Below are positions 19,106 to 28,829 of a DNA stretch of 64,000 nucleotides, one piece after another. Numbering within the stretch: position 1 is the stretch's first letter; each line of letters begins with the position of its first letter. This DNA is from Anaerolineae bacterium (GTDB lineage Bacteria; Chloroflexota; Anaerolineae; Aggregatilineales; UBA3940), in contig JAFGOY010000011.1 of assembly GCA_016926255.1 (NCBI GenBank), positions 207,307-271,306 of the forward strand, read 5' to 3'. The position numbers and the translations under genes are program-made. The notes under the pieces were generated by a model. That model ran no database searches and was not told the origin of the DNA. It saw only the letters and a list, made by a program, of their open reading frames with translations.

Positions 19106-19906
19106 ATGGATTTATTCAAGAACAAGACGGCGTTGATCTTTGGCATCGCCAACAAGAACTCGATTGCCTGGGGGATTAGCGAGGCGCTGTATGCCGAAGG
19201 CGCTGAGATCGGGATCAGTTATGCGATTCCATCACTTGAAAAGCGTGTCCGCCCGCTGGCCGAAAGCGTCGGTGCGAAGCTGATCGAAGAATGTGATGTT
19301 ACTGACGACGCGGCGATTGATCTTGTATTCGAAAAGGTGAAAGACACCTACGGCAGCATCGATGTGCTGATTCACTCGGTCGCTTTCGCCGAACGGGATG
19401 ACCTGACCGGGCGTTTCATCGACACCAGTCGTACAGGTTTTAGAACCGCACTGGAGATCAGTGCGTATTCACTGGTGGCATTAGCCCGCCGCGCCGAACC
19501 CTTGATGACCGCAGGAAGCTCGATCCTTGCCATGACCTACTACGGCAGCGTCGCCGTGATACCCCATTACAACGTGATGGGCGTCGCTAAAGCCGCTCTC
19601 GAAGCGTCAGTGCGCTATCTTTCCGTCGATCTGGGGCCGAAAGGCATCCGGGTGAACGCGGTATCGGCAGGGCCAATCAAGACTCTGGCCGCTTCAGGTG
19701 TTGGCGGCTTCCGAAAGCTGTTAAACTACAGCGAGACAGCTTCACCGCTGCGCCAATCTGTTACCCAGGAAGATATAGGACAGGCAGCCGTCTATCTTTG
19801 CTCCGATATGGCCCGGTCGGTCACCGGGGAAATCCACTACGTGGACGCCGGGTGGAATATCATGGGATTGACCGTCCCCTTCGAGGAGCTGGATCAAGAT
19901 GGCTGA
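19106..19906 (+). CDS. fabI: Enoyl-[acyl-carrier-protein] reductase (NADH)
   Basis: Last reductive step of fatty-acid elongation. A 266-residue short-chain dehydrogenase fold of the FabI type: cofactor loop [16 protein letters not shown] (13-28), [14 protein letters not shown], and the catalytic Tyr-x6-Lys pair in [17 protein letters not shown]. The end GWNIMGLTV is characteristic. A strong GGAGGTGAG box precedes the ATG. It lies 30 bases after the glycosylase and 18 before mutS2. FabI of this type is the usual triclosan target. Confidence 0.96.
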   Translation: MDLFKNKTALIFGIANKNSIAWGISEALYAEGAEIGISYAIPSLEKRVRPLAESVGAKLIEECDVTDDAAIDLVFEKVKDTYGSIDVLIHSVAFAERDDLTGRFIDTSRTGFRTALEISAYSLVALARRAEPLMTAGSSILAMTYYGSVAVIPHYNVMGVAKAALEASVRYLSVDLGPKGIRVNAVSAGPIKTLAASGVGGFRKLLNYSETASPLRQSVTQEDIGQAAVYLCSDMARSVTGEIHYVDAGWNIMGLTVPFEELDQDG

Positions 19907-19923
19907 CCTGATTGAATCAGGAT

Positions 19924-22389
19924 ATGGACAAAAGAGCTACCGAAAAACTTGAACTCGACAAGATATTACGACAGCTATCAGGGTACGCGGCTTTTTCGGC
20001 CAGTAAGACCCTGCTGGATCATTTACAACCAACCGGTGAACTGAACGAGGCCCGGCGGCGGCTGCAGGAGACGAACGAAGCCCGCCGCCTGCTCGAAGAG
20101 CACAGCACGGTCAGCGTAGGGGGTGCCCACGATGTGCGTCCCCATGTCGACCGTGCCGAACGCGGCATCGCATTGGCCGCCGACCAACTTCTCGACATTA
20201 AGTCCACGCTGCAATCGGCAGGGCGGCTTCGCAAGACAATCGGCAAGCTGGGCGATGACTACCCACTCCTCGTCGAAATGTCACTCGGCCTCGATGAAGG
20301 CCGCCCCATCGTTGACGCGGTAACCCGAATCGTCAGCGACCAGGGGCAAATTCTCGATTCGGCCAGCCCGAAACTGGCCCAGATTCGCCGTGATCTGCAG
20401 GTCGCCCACAGCCGCCTGCAATCGAAACTCCAGGCGATAGTCGGCAGCAGCGAAAACGCCCCCTATCTCCAGGAATCGCTGATCACCCAGCGCGGAGGGC
20501 GCTATGTGATCCCGATTAAGGCCGATGCCAAAGGCCGGATCAAGGGCATCGTCCACGATCAATCGTCGTCGGGAGCGACCCTCTTTATCGAACCCATCGC
20601 GACGGTCGAGATCAACAACGAAATCCGCGAGTTGGAACTGGGCGAGCAGAACGAGATCATGCGCATTCTGCACGAGATCAGCGCGCAGGTTGCCGATTAC
20701 GCCGACCCGATCCGCTGGACGGTCGAATCGTTGGCCGACCTGGATGTGGCCTTCACCAAGGCGAAGTTCGCCGGGGTGATGAACGCCGACGCGCCGACGC
20801 TGGTCGATTTCGACCCGGAGCGCTACCCCGGCAGCACGCTCAGGCTCTACAACGCACGCCACCCGCTGATCGACCCGGGAAAAGTGGTGCCGATTGACGT
20901 TGTGCTTTCTGAAGACACGTCGATGCTGGTGATCACCGGGCCGAACACCGGCGGAAAGACGGTATCGCTGAAAACGGTCGGCCTGCTGACGCTGATGGCC
21001 CAGTGCGGCCTGCATATCCCGGCGGCCAGCGAATCGGTGCTGACCGTCTTTGACGCAGTCTACGCCGACATCGGCGACGAGCAGAGCATCGAGCAGTCAC
21101 TCAGCACCTTTTCCGCCCACCTGACCCACATCGTTGATATCCTTGAAGTGGTCGACGAGCGGTCGCTGGTGCTACTCGACGAACTCGGCGCAGGCACCGA
21201 TCCAGCAGAAGGGGCGGCGCTGGCCCGCTCGATTTTGAACGATCTGCTCCAGCGCGGCGTCACGACCTTCGTCGCCACCCACTACCCGGAGTTGAAGCTC
21301 TACGCCCACAGCACGCCCGGCGTGAGCAACGCCAGTGTCGAATTCGACGTCGAAACCCTGTCGCCCACCTACCGGTTGATCATCGGGCTGCCGGGGCGTT
21401 CGAATGCCTTTGCCATCGCCACCCGTCTCGGTCTACCCGGTTTCATCATCGACGAGGCACGCGGCTATGTCGGGGCTGACGACCTGCACGCGGATGACCT
21501 ACTTGACGAGATTCACCAGACCCGCGAAGAAATCCGCCAGACCCGTTCCCGCCTGGAAGCTGCAGAAAAAGAGACGCTCGTACTGCGTGACGATCTGCGC
21601 GAGCGAATCGCCCGGATCAACGAGGAACGCCGGGTGATCATCGACGAGGCGCGGCAGTCCGCTGACGAAGAGATCGCGGCCATCCGCGACGAACTCGGTG
21701 TGCTGCGCCGCCAGCTTCGCACCATTCCTCCCACCTTCAAAGAACAGACGGACGCAACGGTCGAAGAACTCCGTGCCGTCGAAGCCGAAATCGCCGCTGT
21801 CGAAGAACTGATCGCCGCCCCGGTCGAACCCGTCATCGAGCACGAACCGGCCATCGAACGCCAGCCGGTCATTGAGCCGGAAACGCCGGTCGAGGTGGAA
21901 GAGCCCTTCGATGGTTTGAAGATCGGCGACAATGTTTTCGTTCCCTCGTTGAATTCGGTAGGCGAGATTGTCAGCCTGGGAGACGGCAGCGAAGCCGAGG
22001 TACAGGTCGGGCAGTTCCGCGTTCGCGCCGATCCCGCCGACCTGGAATTCCGGTCGCGGCGGTCGATCAAGAAGGCGGGCAGGGAATCGTCCTACGAAAG
22101 CGCCTATGCAGATGTCAGCCGCCCCAGCCCGGAAAGTCCCGGCCTCGAACTGCATCTTCGTGGCTATACGCTGGATGAGGCCCTCCCGGTTCTCGAAGAA
22201 TACCTCGATCAGGCGTATCTCTCCGGTCTGCCCTGGGTGCGGATCATCCACGGGAAGGGCAGTGGGGTGATCCGTCGGATGGTTCACCAAACCTTGAGAA
22301 ATTCCCCGCTGGTGAAAGAGTTCAAAAACGCGCCTGCCAACCAGGGCGGCGACGGTGCGACCATCGTTCACTTTGTCCCGCTAGTGTAA
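19924..22389 (+). CDS. mutS2: Endonuclease MutS2
   Basis: MutS-like ATPase without a mismatch-recognition domain; in other bacteria it limits recombination and acts on collided ribosomes or branched DNA. 821 residues from the ATG at 19924 (an in-frame TTG at 19912 is the alternative). The Walker A motif GPNTGGKTVSLKT, STFSAHLTHI, and Walker B LVLLDELGAGTDPAEGAAL are clear. A coiled-coil stretch with tandem EP-rich repeats follows, then the C-terminal Smr nuclease domain with LELHLRGYTLDEAL and HGKGSGVIR. Standard length and order. Confidence 0.95.
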   Translation: MDKRATEKLELDKILRQLSGYAAFSASKTLLDHLQPTGELNEARRRLQETNEARRLLEEHSTVSVGGAHDVRPHVDRAERGIALAADQLLDIKSTLQSAGRLRKTIGKLGDDYPLLVEMSLGLDEGRPIVDAVTRIVSDQGQILDSASPKLAQIRRDLQVAHSRLQSKLQAIVGSSENAPYLQESLITQRGGRYVIPIKADAKGRIKGIVHDQSSSGATLFIEPIATVEINNEIRELELGEQNEIMRILHEISAQVADYADPIRWTVESLADLDVAFTKAKFAGVMNADAPTLVDFDPERYPGSTLRLYNARHPLIDPGKVVPIDVVLSEDTSMLVITGPNTGGKTVSLKTVGLLTLMAQCGLHIPAASESVLTVFDAVYADIGDEQSIEQSLSTFSAHLTHIVDILEVVDERSLVLLDELGAGTDPAEGAALARSILNDLLQRGVTTFVATHYPELKLYAHSTPGVSNASVEFDVETLSPTYRLIIGLPGRSNAFAIATRLGLPGFIIDEARGYVGADDLHADDLLDEIHQTREEIRQTRSRLEAAEKETLVLRDDLRERIARINEERRVIIDEARQSADEEIAAIRDELGVLRRQLRTIPPTFKEQTDATVEELRAVEAEIAAVEELIAAPVEPVIEHEPAIERQPVIEPETPVEVEEPFDGLKIGDNVFVPSLNSVGEIVSLGDGSEAEVQVGQFRVRADPADLEFRSRRSIKKAGRESSYESAYADVSRPSPESPGLELHLRGYTLDEALPVLEEYLDQAYLSGLPWVRIIHGKGSGVIRRMVHQTLRNSPLVKEFKNAPANQGGDGATIVHFVPLV

Positions 22390-22412
22390 AGAACCACCGG
22401 TTGCCGCTCGTT

Positions 22413-22441
22413 TTGTCCCCCTATCGGCTGCACGCTATAAT
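22413..22441 (+). promoter_or_regulatory. Promoter upstream of the formimidoyltransferase gene
   Basis: TTGTCC (22413-22418), 17 bases, TATAAT (22436-22441): a good sigma-70-type match. The start would lie near 22448, giving a leader of about 40 bases that contains the AGGAG ribosome-binding site before the GTG at 22490. Confidence 0.65.
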
Positions 22442-22489
22442 CCGGGGCCGCTGATCACACAGCAGATAGACTGTCAGGAGTGTTCTTTC

Positions 22490-23401
22490 GTGAAGCCGCT
22501 GATCGAGTGTGTGCCCAATTTCAGTGAGGGCCGCCGGTTAGATATCGTCGAGAAGATTGTCAGCGCGGTGCGAGGCGTGCCGGGCATTGCCCTGCTCGAT
22601 TACAGTTCTGACCCCGATCACAACCGGTCGGTGCTGACGTTTGTTGGTGCACCTGGGGCTGTCGAAGAAGCCGCCTTCCGCGCGGTGGAAACCTCCGCCG
22701 GGCTGATCGATATGACCCGACACGAGGGCGTGCATCCGTGTATCGGGGCTGCAGACGTGGTACCCTTTGTCCCGATTCGGGATGTGACGATGGGCGAATG
22801 CGTCGCCGCTGCCCGCCGGTTGGCCCGGCGGATCGGCGAAGACCTGAACATCCCGGCCTATCTCTACGAAGAGGCCGCCATCCGGCTCGAACGTGCCAAC
22901 CTTGCTCACCTGCGTAAGGGCGGCTATGCCCGGCTAAAAGCGGATATCGCCACCGATCCGGAGCGCGCGCCTGATTTCGGCCCCGCCGTGCTTGGCCCGG
23001 CAGGGGCAGCGGCGGTTGGCGCACGGAAAAAGTTAATAGCTTATAACGTTTTCCTGGATACGGACGATGTCGAAATTGCCCGGAAGATCGCCGAGTCGAT
23101 CCGGCATTCAAGCGGCGGGCTGCCTTATGTCAAAGCGCTTGGCCTGATGGTCAACGGGCAGGCGCAGGTATCGATGAACCTGGTTGATTACACACAGACG
23201 CCGGTTCACCGCGTGCAGGAAGCGGTCAGGGAGCAGGCCGGACATTTTGGGTGCCAGATTACCCATGCCGAATTGATCGGCATGATCCCGGAGCAGGCGT
23301 TGATCGATGCAGCTTGCTGGTACCTTCAGTTAGGCGGGTTCAACGAGGAACAAATCCTCGAACGCAGGATACGACAGGCGGAGAGTACGGGACTAATTTA
23401 A
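22490..23401 (+). CDS. ftcD: Glutamate formimidoyltransferase
   Basis: Transfers the formimino group of formiminoglutamate, from histidine breakdown, to tetrahydrofolate. The 303 residues match the transferase half of FtcD: IECVPNFSEGRR at the start, the DPDHNRSVLTFVG segment with the catalytic His region, and MTRHEGVHPCIGAADVVPFVP. The cyclodeaminase half of the mammalian enzyme is absent, as in many bacteria. GTG start at 22490 with AGGAG upstream. The next gene begins four bases after its stop. No other histidine-degradation gene is nearby. Confidence 0.93.
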   Translation: MKPLIECVPNFSEGRRLDIVEKIVSAVRGVPGIALLDYSSDPDHNRSVLTFVGAPGAVEEAAFRAVETSAGLIDMTRHEGVHPCIGAADVVPFVPIRDVTMGECVAAARRLARRIGEDLNIPAYLYEEAAIRLERANLAHLRKGGYARLKADIATDPERAPDFGPAVLGPAGAAAVGARKKLIAYNVFLDTDDVEIARKIAESIRHSSGGLPYVKALGLMVNGQAQVSMNLVDYTQTPVHRVQEAVREQAGHFGCQITHAELIGMIPEQALIDAACWYLQLGGFNEEQILERRIRQAESTGLI

Positions 23402-23405
23402 CTTG

Positions 23406-24458
23406 ATGCGACGACAAACACTTCTAATCCTCTTCCTGGCCTTGATTGGCTGGCTTTTATCAGGTTGTTCCATTTCAACCAGTATCCCACCAACGCCTAC
23501 GAAAACACCGCTGGTATCGATGATGCCCTTCGCCGATGTCGTGGCGACGCTCCCCGCGCCCGGCGCTCAATATGCAATCGTCGAGACAACGGTTGCAGAC
23601 ATGCCCACCCCGCTATCTTTCGATGCCGTAACGCCAACCCCGGATGCAGATGCACCACCAACCATCACCCCGACTTCGACCATCCCGCAGCCCCTAGAGA
23701 ACCTCCCCGATTTGCATTACTGGCTGGAACGCCCCATCCCGCTGGCTTTTCAGGATTATCTTGATCGCACCTACCCGTACGGCGGTACGTCGGGCGGACG
23801 CTATCGCCCGCACACCGGGGTCGAGTTCTTCAATCCCGCCGGAACACCTGTCGTCGCAGTGGCAAATGCGACCGTTGCCTACGCGGGCACCGATCAGGAG
23901 GTTGTCTACGGGCCGAGTGTCGGCTTTTACGGCAACCTGATCGTGCTTCAACTTACTGGTGTCACTTACAAGGGGCAGAGCATCTATGTCCTTTATGGCC
24001 ATCTCTCCCAGATCGATGTCGAAACCGGGCAAAGCGTTGTCTCTGGATCGGTGATTGGCGCGGTGGGCGGAACAGGAGTGGCTAACGGCGGCCCGCACCT
24101 GCATTTCGAAGTGCGAATCGGCGACCCCAAAGGTTACTTCACCAGCACCCGCAACCCCGATCTGTGGATCGAACCCTACCGTGGCTACGGCACTCTGGCC
24201 GGGCTGATATCCAATGACGGCGGAACTCCCCTGCGCGAGATTTCCATCGTCATATACGGCGACGATGTGACTCGCTATACGTGGACATATTCAGGGAACG
24301 AAAACATCCCCGACGACGAATGGGGAGAAAACTTCACCTATGGCGATCTGCCGGAAGGCTGGTACACAGTATCGGCCCGTTCGGAGAAGCGTACTTATTC
24401 GGAAGATGTTTACATCTGGGCAGGCAGAACGTCCTGGCTGGAATGGGAATTCGACTAG
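23406..24458 (+). CDS. M23-family (LytM-like) lipoprotein with C-terminal beta domain
   Basis: 350-residue lipoprotein from the ATG at 23406. The signal peptide ends in lipobox LSGC (about 18-21), then a Thr/Pro-rich spacer. The M23 domain (about 125-260) shows HTGVEFF and HLHFEVR. The usual first metal motif is HxxxD; here it is HxxxE, and the second motif HxH is intact, so zinc binding with a Glu ligand is possible but activity is uncertain. The last about 90 residues are a beta-rich domain of unknown role. Likely acts on, or binds to, the cell wall. Its stop overlaps by four bases the stop of the convergent solute-binding gene. Confidence 0.85.
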   Translation: MRRQTLLILFLALIGWLLSGCSISTSIPPTPTKTPLVSMMPFADVVATLPAPGAQYAIVETTVADMPTPLSFDAVTPTPDADAPPTITPTSTIPQPLENLPDLHYWLERPIPLAFQDYLDRTYPYGGTSGGRYRPHTGVEFFNPAGTPVVAVANATVAYAGTDQEVVYGPSVGFYGNLIVLQLTGVTYKGQSIYVLYGHLSQIDVETGQSVVSGSVIGAVGGTGVANGGPHLHFEVRIGDPKGYFTSTRNPDLWIEPYRGYGTLAGLISNDGGTPLREISIVIYGDDVTRYTWTYSGNENIPDDEWGENFTYGDLPEGWYTVSARSEKRTYSEDVYIWAGRTSWLEWEFD

Positions 24459-25234
24459 CGCTGCGGCCCGAACCACTTCTCGATCAACTGATCAATCGAG
24501 CCATCGTAGAGCAGTTCGTATAACACCCGGTTGATCTCATTGAGCAGCACAAGACTATCAGGTGGAACGGCGACGGCAAACAGCGTATCATCGATCACCG
24601 TATCGGCAATTGATAGTTCCTCGTGTGTCCCTACCCCTAACTGCGCAGTGATCCCATCGACCAGCGCGGCATCGGCCTCGCCATCGATCACAGCATTGAG
24701 TGCACTGTCGGGATCGTCGTAACGGTTGATTGTGAGATCGGCGACCCGCCTTTCCCACTTTCTTGCTTCTACATCGCCTCCGGAGCCATATTCAACCGCC
24801 AGCCTGTGCCCGGCCAGATCATCCATGCTATGAATCGATGATCCAACCGGCACAACGAGCATTTCTCCGGCGTTGAAGTAAGGCACTGAAAAATCCGCTT
24901 TGTGCTCGTACATATAGGCGGGCACCAGCGCCGAGATCAGAACATCGACCTGCTCGGTGTAGAGCGCATCGTACAGCCCATCATAGGAAATATTGACGAT
25001 CTCGATCTCCAGCCCCAGCCGTTCGCCGATCTGCATCGCCAGATCGACATCGAACCCGGCGATCTGCCCGTTTTCGTCGACGTTCTCGAAAGGTGGGTAG
25101 GCAGCATCCATCCCCACCCGCAGCACGCCGCGCTCGACTGCCTGTTCCCAGACCTGATCTTTTTCCTTGCAGCCGGTCGACGCCGCTGCCAGCATGATCA
25201 GTAGGCTGATCGCGATCAGGCTCAGCTTTGACAT
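24455..25234 (-). CDS. Amino-acid-type ABC transporter substrate-binding lipoprotein
   Basis: Family 3 extracellular solute-binding protein, usually for polar amino acids. 259 residues from the ATG at 25234, which has GAGGAAA upstream (GTG at 25255 is the alternative). Lipobox ASTGC follows a hydrophobic signal; then GVLRVGMDAAYPPFENVDENGQIAGFDVDLA, the standard opening, with later DALYTEQVDVLIS. No permease or ATPase gene is next to it, so either it serves a transporter elsewhere or it is an orphan sensor. Followed upstream on the same strand by a small membrane protein and the FtsK-like gene. Confidence 0.9.
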   Translation of the reverse strand: MSKLSLIAISLLIMLAAASTGCKEKDQVWEQAVERGVLRVGMDAAYPPFENVDENGQIAGFDVDLAMQIGERLGLEIEIVNISYDGLYDALYTEQVDVLISALVPAYMYEHKADFSVPYFNAGEMLVVPVGSSIHSMDDLAGHRLAVEYGSGGDVEARKWERRVADLTINRYDDPDSALNAVIDGEADAALVDGITAQLGVGTHEELSIADTVIDDTLFAVAVPPDSLVLLNEINRVLYELLYDGSIDQLIEKWFGPQR

Positions 25235-25278
25235 TCTTTTCCTCGTGATTTTCACAGAGAATCCCTGCTTTTGAGGAG

Positions 25279-25647
25279 TCAGTCTTCGTCGGAAAAGTCG
25301 ATATTTGCTCCGCCCACCGTCGAGATCGAACGCTCCCGATCGGCGACCATCGGGAAATCCTCCGGCGATGCCTGCCTGCGACTGGTGAGGAGCTTGATCA
25401 AGGTCTGCGCCTGATCGGGTGGTAGGACGATCACATTTTGATCATCTGGCACGCTGCCCGAAGATCGGGAAGTGCCACGCTGGGGCAGGGCCACCAGCAG
25501 CCCGACCGCCACGCCCGCAACAACGCCGACCGCGATTCCCATCGCGAGTGCCATCGCCCCGGTCGATTCCATCCGGCTGCCGACCACGATAGCCAGTGTA
25601 ACCCCAAACGCAGTGATTCCTGCCAGTGCTACCCAGCGATTATTCAT
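25279..25647 (-). CDS. Small membrane protein of unknown function
   Basis: I do not recognise this 122-residue protein. Two hydrophobic helices fill about residues 6-56, the second rich in Gly, Ala and Val (GIAVGVVAGVAVGLLVAL); the polar remainder contains a helix with QAQTLIKLLTSRR and an acidic end. It lies 24 bases downstream of the FtsK-like ATPase gene on the same strand, so the two are probably one transcript; it could anchor that soluble ATPase to the membrane, which is only an inference from order. Confidence 0.7.
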   Translation of the reverse strand: MNNRWVALAGITAFGVTLAIVVGSRMESTGAMALAMGIAVGVVAGVAVGLLVALPQRGTSRSSGSVPDDQNVIVLPPDQAQTLIKLLTSRRQASPEDFPMVADRERSISTVGGANIDFSDED

Positions 25648-25671
25648 GCCTGTTCCTTGTTGGTGTTAAGC

Positions 25672-26796
25672 TCACTCGCGTGACCAGTCGACGTCGACAA
25701 ACTCATCGGATGCCTGAGCATACTCGTCTTCGGATTCAGTGGGCGGAAGCTGGGGAGTATGTCTGCCCGATACCGCTCCCTCGCGTCGCAGGTCATCGAC
25801 GATGTGCTGAATATCGAGCGGGCCGGTATAAGCAGCCTGAAAGCGCGTGATCTGGCTGCCGATCACCGCCACAAAATCGCCGCTGCCAACCAATAATTCG
25901 GCGTTGGTGCCGGGAATGCCCGCCGCCATGATCGCTTCCTGCCCGCTTGCCACCCGTCCGATCAGGCGTGCGGGTAGATTCGCCTTCAACGAACCGGGAA
26001 TCGAATCGGCGGAGGGCCGCTGTGTGCTGATCAGCAGGTGGAATCCGGCTTCGCGGCCTCGCTGCGCCAGCCGGTTGAGGAGTTCTTCCACCTCTTTGTC
26101 GGCGGTCGCCAGCAGGTCGCCTACCTCGTCAATCGCAATGATGATACGCGGGGTGGTCGGCGCGTTTTCCTGGTCACGGCGTTCCATTTCCGCCACCGAG
26201 TATTCGAGCAGCTCGCGGGCTGCGGCAGGCGTCGCTGCGATGGGGGCCAGCAGGTGCGGCAGGTTTTCGAGAGGGGTAAACCCGCGCCGCTTTGGGTCGA
26301 TCAGGATGATCTGCAAATGCGCCTGCCGGTTGAAGATCGCCAGCGAGAGGATCAGGCTGCGGAGCAGCTCCGTCTTGCCGCAGCCGGTCGCCCCGGCGAT
26401 CAACACGTGGGTGACTTCCGGGGCCATCAGCGGCAGAGTGTAGGGATCGCCGTCGTTGCTCAGGCCGATCACGGCGGTGACCGGCGGGAGGATCGATACG
26501 GTTTGCGCCAGCGGCAGCAGGTAAACCGGCTCCGGGTTAGGGAGTGGAATCTCGATGGCGAGCGTGCCCCCGCTGCGGTTGATCCGCACTGCCGGGGCTT
26601 CGAGGGTCAGCGCCAGTTCCTCCGATAGGTTCTGGATCGAGCTGATCTTCGTCCCGAAGCCCAGCTTCAACTCGAAGCGCACCCAGCGCGGTGAAAGCTG
26701 AACGCCCACGACGAGCACATCCTGCCGGTGGGCAGCAAGCAGGGCTTCGATTTGGTCGGCCTGATAATCCAGCCATTCACGTGACAGGGCTGCCAT
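25672..26796 (-). CDS. FtsK/SpoIIIE-type ATPase lacking membrane and gamma domains
   Basis: 374 residues from the ATG at 26796 (TTG at 26808 possible). The N-terminal part (about 30-95) resembles the FtsK alpha domain (GVQLSPRWVRFELKLG...KISSIQNLSEELALTL), followed by a RecA-like motor with Walker A GATGCGKT (135-142) and Walker B IIIAIDEVGD. Also present is the STQRPSADSIPGSLKANLPARLIGRVAS segment typical of FtsK. The four N-terminal membrane helices and the C-terminal winged-helix gamma domain that reads KOPS sites in FtsK are missing; the tail is acidic. It is probably a DNA pump or DNA-segregation ATPase without sequence guidance. Confidence 0.86.
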   Translation of the reverse strand: MAALSREWLDYQADQIEALLAAHRQDVLVVGVQLSPRWVRFELKLGFGTKISSIQNLSEELALTLEAPAVRINRSGGTLAIEIPLPNPEPVYLLPLAQTVSILPPVTAVIGLSNDGDPYTLPLMAPEVTHVLIAGATGCGKTELLRSLILSLAIFNRQAHLQIILIDPKRRGFTPLENLPHLLAPIAATPAAARELLEYSVAEMERRDQENAPTTPRIIIAIDEVGDLLATADKEVEELLNRLAQRGREAGFHLLISTQRPSADSIPGSLKANLPARLIGRVASGQEAIMAAGIPGTNAELLVGSGDFVAVIGSQITRFQAAYTGPLDIQHIVDDLRREGAVSGRHTPQLPPTESEDEYAQASDEFVDVDWSRE

Positions 26797-27025
26797 CCAA
26801 AATCCCAACTATCCAGAGTGTATATTTACGGGCAGTATAATCAGCCGCCGGGCAGCCTGTCAACCAGTGATCAGCCTATATTTACCGAATCGATATGTGA
26901 GGCGGCGACTCTCAGTAAAAGCACGTTTTCTCTGTATATCAATTTGCTGGCCGGGCAGATGTATCAGTAGAATGACCGGGAAAATGATGTTTTCGTTTAC
27001 GACAACGTTCTCAAGGGATAAGAAC

Positions 27026-27604
27026 ATGCTCTCAAAACTTTCTGACCGCCTCTATGCCTGGGCTAAAGGCTGGCTGATTCTATCGATCCTCGCCGGGATC
27101 GTGCTTTTCCTGGGCGCTACGGAGGCTCTTTTTCAGGTCTTTTCGCATCCGGCCCTGGCTGGGAAGGTGAGTTTGGACTCGCTGTTTTTCTACACGCCAG
27201 AAACAGCTTTTTCGGCAGTCGCTTCCTACGGTGACGCCGGGCGTGCCCGGATGATCTGGATTCACCTGGTATGGGATTTCTTCTTTCCCGTCCTTTATAC
27301 GGCCTTCGTCAGTCTGCTCGTATCGTGGCTGTTCCAGCGCGGTTTCAAGCCCGGAAGCAAGCTGCGAAAGCTGAATGTGGTGGCTGTCGGCGCGGGGTGC
27401 TTCGACCTGCTGGAGAATATCGGCATCTCGGCGATGATCTTGATCTATCCCGCCCGGCTCGCCGTCGTTGCCTGGCTGAGTACGATCTTCTCAGCAGGTA
27501 AGGGTATTTTCGGCGTCGCGCTTTGTCCGTTGCTGTTGATTGGGCTGGTCCTGGCGGCAATGAACAGGTTCAGGGTTCAGCAGCAGGCGGCGATTGGCAG
27601 CTAA
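27026..27604 (+). CDS. Predicted four-helix membrane protein
   Basis: Unrecognised 192-residue protein. The ATG at 27026 is preceded by AAGGGA; earlier in-frame codons give non-conserved-looking sequence. Hydrophobic stretches at about 14-35, 75-98, 115-140 and 145-172 suggest four membrane helices, with basic residues at the ends. The gene stands alone between the divergent FtsK-like gene and the convergent glycosidase-like gene. No function can be assigned. Confidence 0.7.
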   Translation: MLSKLSDRLYAWAKGWLILSILAGIVLFLGATEALFQVFSHPALAGKVSLDSLFFYTPETAFSAVASYGDAGRARMIWIHLVWDFFFPVLYTAFVSLLVSWLFQRGFKPGSKLRKLNVVAVGAGCFDLLENIGISAMILIYPARLAVVAWLSTIFSAGKGIFGVALCPLLLIGLVLAAMNRFRVQQQAAIGS

Positions 27605-27618
27605 CCGATTAAGGCATC

Positions 27619-28782
27619 TCACTCTCCCGGCTCCAACGTCCATCCCCTCGCCCACGCCTGTAATTCGCTGTAGATCGGCTTGGGCGTGAAGTCGTCAGCG
27701 ACCAGCGTGTAGTAATCGGGATAGCTCCGCGTCTGCACCGGGTAGCGGAAGGCCCACACGCACACCGAATCGACCCAGGGCCAGTTTTCTTCGGCGTATT
27801 CAATCGAACCAATCGTATACAGAATCCGCTGTCCGGGCCGGACGGCTTTCGTCCAGCGAGGGTGGTCGTTCCACCCCGATTCGGTGATCATTACCGGCAC
27901 GTCTTCGTCGCCATTGGTGACCATGATCTGGCGCAGCAGTTCCAGCCGCCGGTAATTCAGCACGTCCGCCGCCGGGGGATCGTCGGGCGGGAACTTGAAT
28001 CCGTAAGTATGTGCCGCCAGCACGTCGAAGGTGCCCTGGAACCCGGCCTCGTACAGCCCGGTCAGGTAGTCGAGGTCGTTGAGCGCCACTGCGCTGCCGA
28101 CCGGTTCGAGGGTTGGGGCCAGCGCCCCCGCCAGCACGAGCACATCCGGGTTACCGCGCTTCGCTGCCGGGGTTGCCACCCGCAGTAGGTCGACGTAGCG
28201 GGCCGGGTCGACCTGCTGGAAACCCCATTCGCCGGTCAGGTTTGGCTCGTTCCAGATAATCACATAGCCGATCTCGTCCCGGTAGTGGGTGGTAAACGCC
28301 TCGACGAAATCGGCGAAATCTTCGTAGTGATCGCGGTCGAGGTAGGTATAGGTCAGCTCGAAATCAACCTCGTCCGGATCGGGCTGCGCCCAGTCGGGCA
28401 CCAGCCCCAGCCGGGCGATGATCGTCAACCCCTGGGCGCGGGCGTGGGCGATCACCATATCGGCGTGATCCCAGTTGTACTGGCCGGGCGCAGGCTCGAT
28501 GTACGACCAGGGAAAGAATTCGACGATGGTCGTCGCCCCCATCTCGCGTACCATTTCGAGCGTCCGCTGGATTTTCCACTCCTCGACCTCATCGGTAAGC
28601 CGGGTGTGGACGCAGGTGACCGGGTGCTCCGTCTCGACGGTTTGGGGTGGGCCAACCACCACGTAAATCGGTGCTGGAATCAAGAGGCCACAGAGTACAA
28701 CTATGATGATCAGGCGCAGAAACCAGGGGCCAGCCTTGCGAAAAACAATTCGGAGCGTGCTGCTGAACGATGATTGTCCCAT
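27619..28782 (-). CDS. Membrane-anchored clan A-like glycoside hydrolase
   Basis: 387 residues: a single N-terminal membrane anchor (about 21-44), then a (beta/alpha)8 barrel. The acid/base Glu stands in IIWNEPNL (E179) and the nucleophile Glu in MITESGWND (E301), the pattern of clan A glycosidases such as families 5 and 39. Other barrel features include EFFPWSYIEPAPGQYNW, resembling GH39 and related beta-xylosidase-like proteins. The substrate is unknown. The catalytic part would face outside, so it may trim extracellular or own surface glycans. Divergent from the SAM hydrolase gene. Confidence 0.82.
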   Translation of the reverse strand: MGQSSFSSTLRIVFRKAGPWFLRLIIIVVLCGLLIPAPIYVVVGPPQTVETEHPVTCVHTRLTDEVEEWKIQRTLEMVREMGATTIVEFFPWSYIEPAPGQYNWDHADMVIAHARAQGLTIIARLGLVPDWAQPDPDEVDFELTYTYLDRDHYEDFADFVEAFTTHYRDEIGYVIIWNEPNLTGEWGFQQVDPARYVDLLRVATPAAKRGNPDVLVLAGALAPTLEPVGSAVALNDLDYLTGLYEAGFQGTFDVLAAHTYGFKFPPDDPPAADVLNYRRLELLRQIMVTNGDEDVPVMITESGWNDHPRWTKAVRPGQRILYTIGSIEYAEENWPWVDSVCVWAFRYPVQTRSYPDYYTLVADDFTPKPIYSELQAWARGWTLEPGE

Positions 28783-28829
28783 AAGTCGCGATTATAGCCG
28801 CCCGCCTCCCACTGTGACAAAGAACAATC

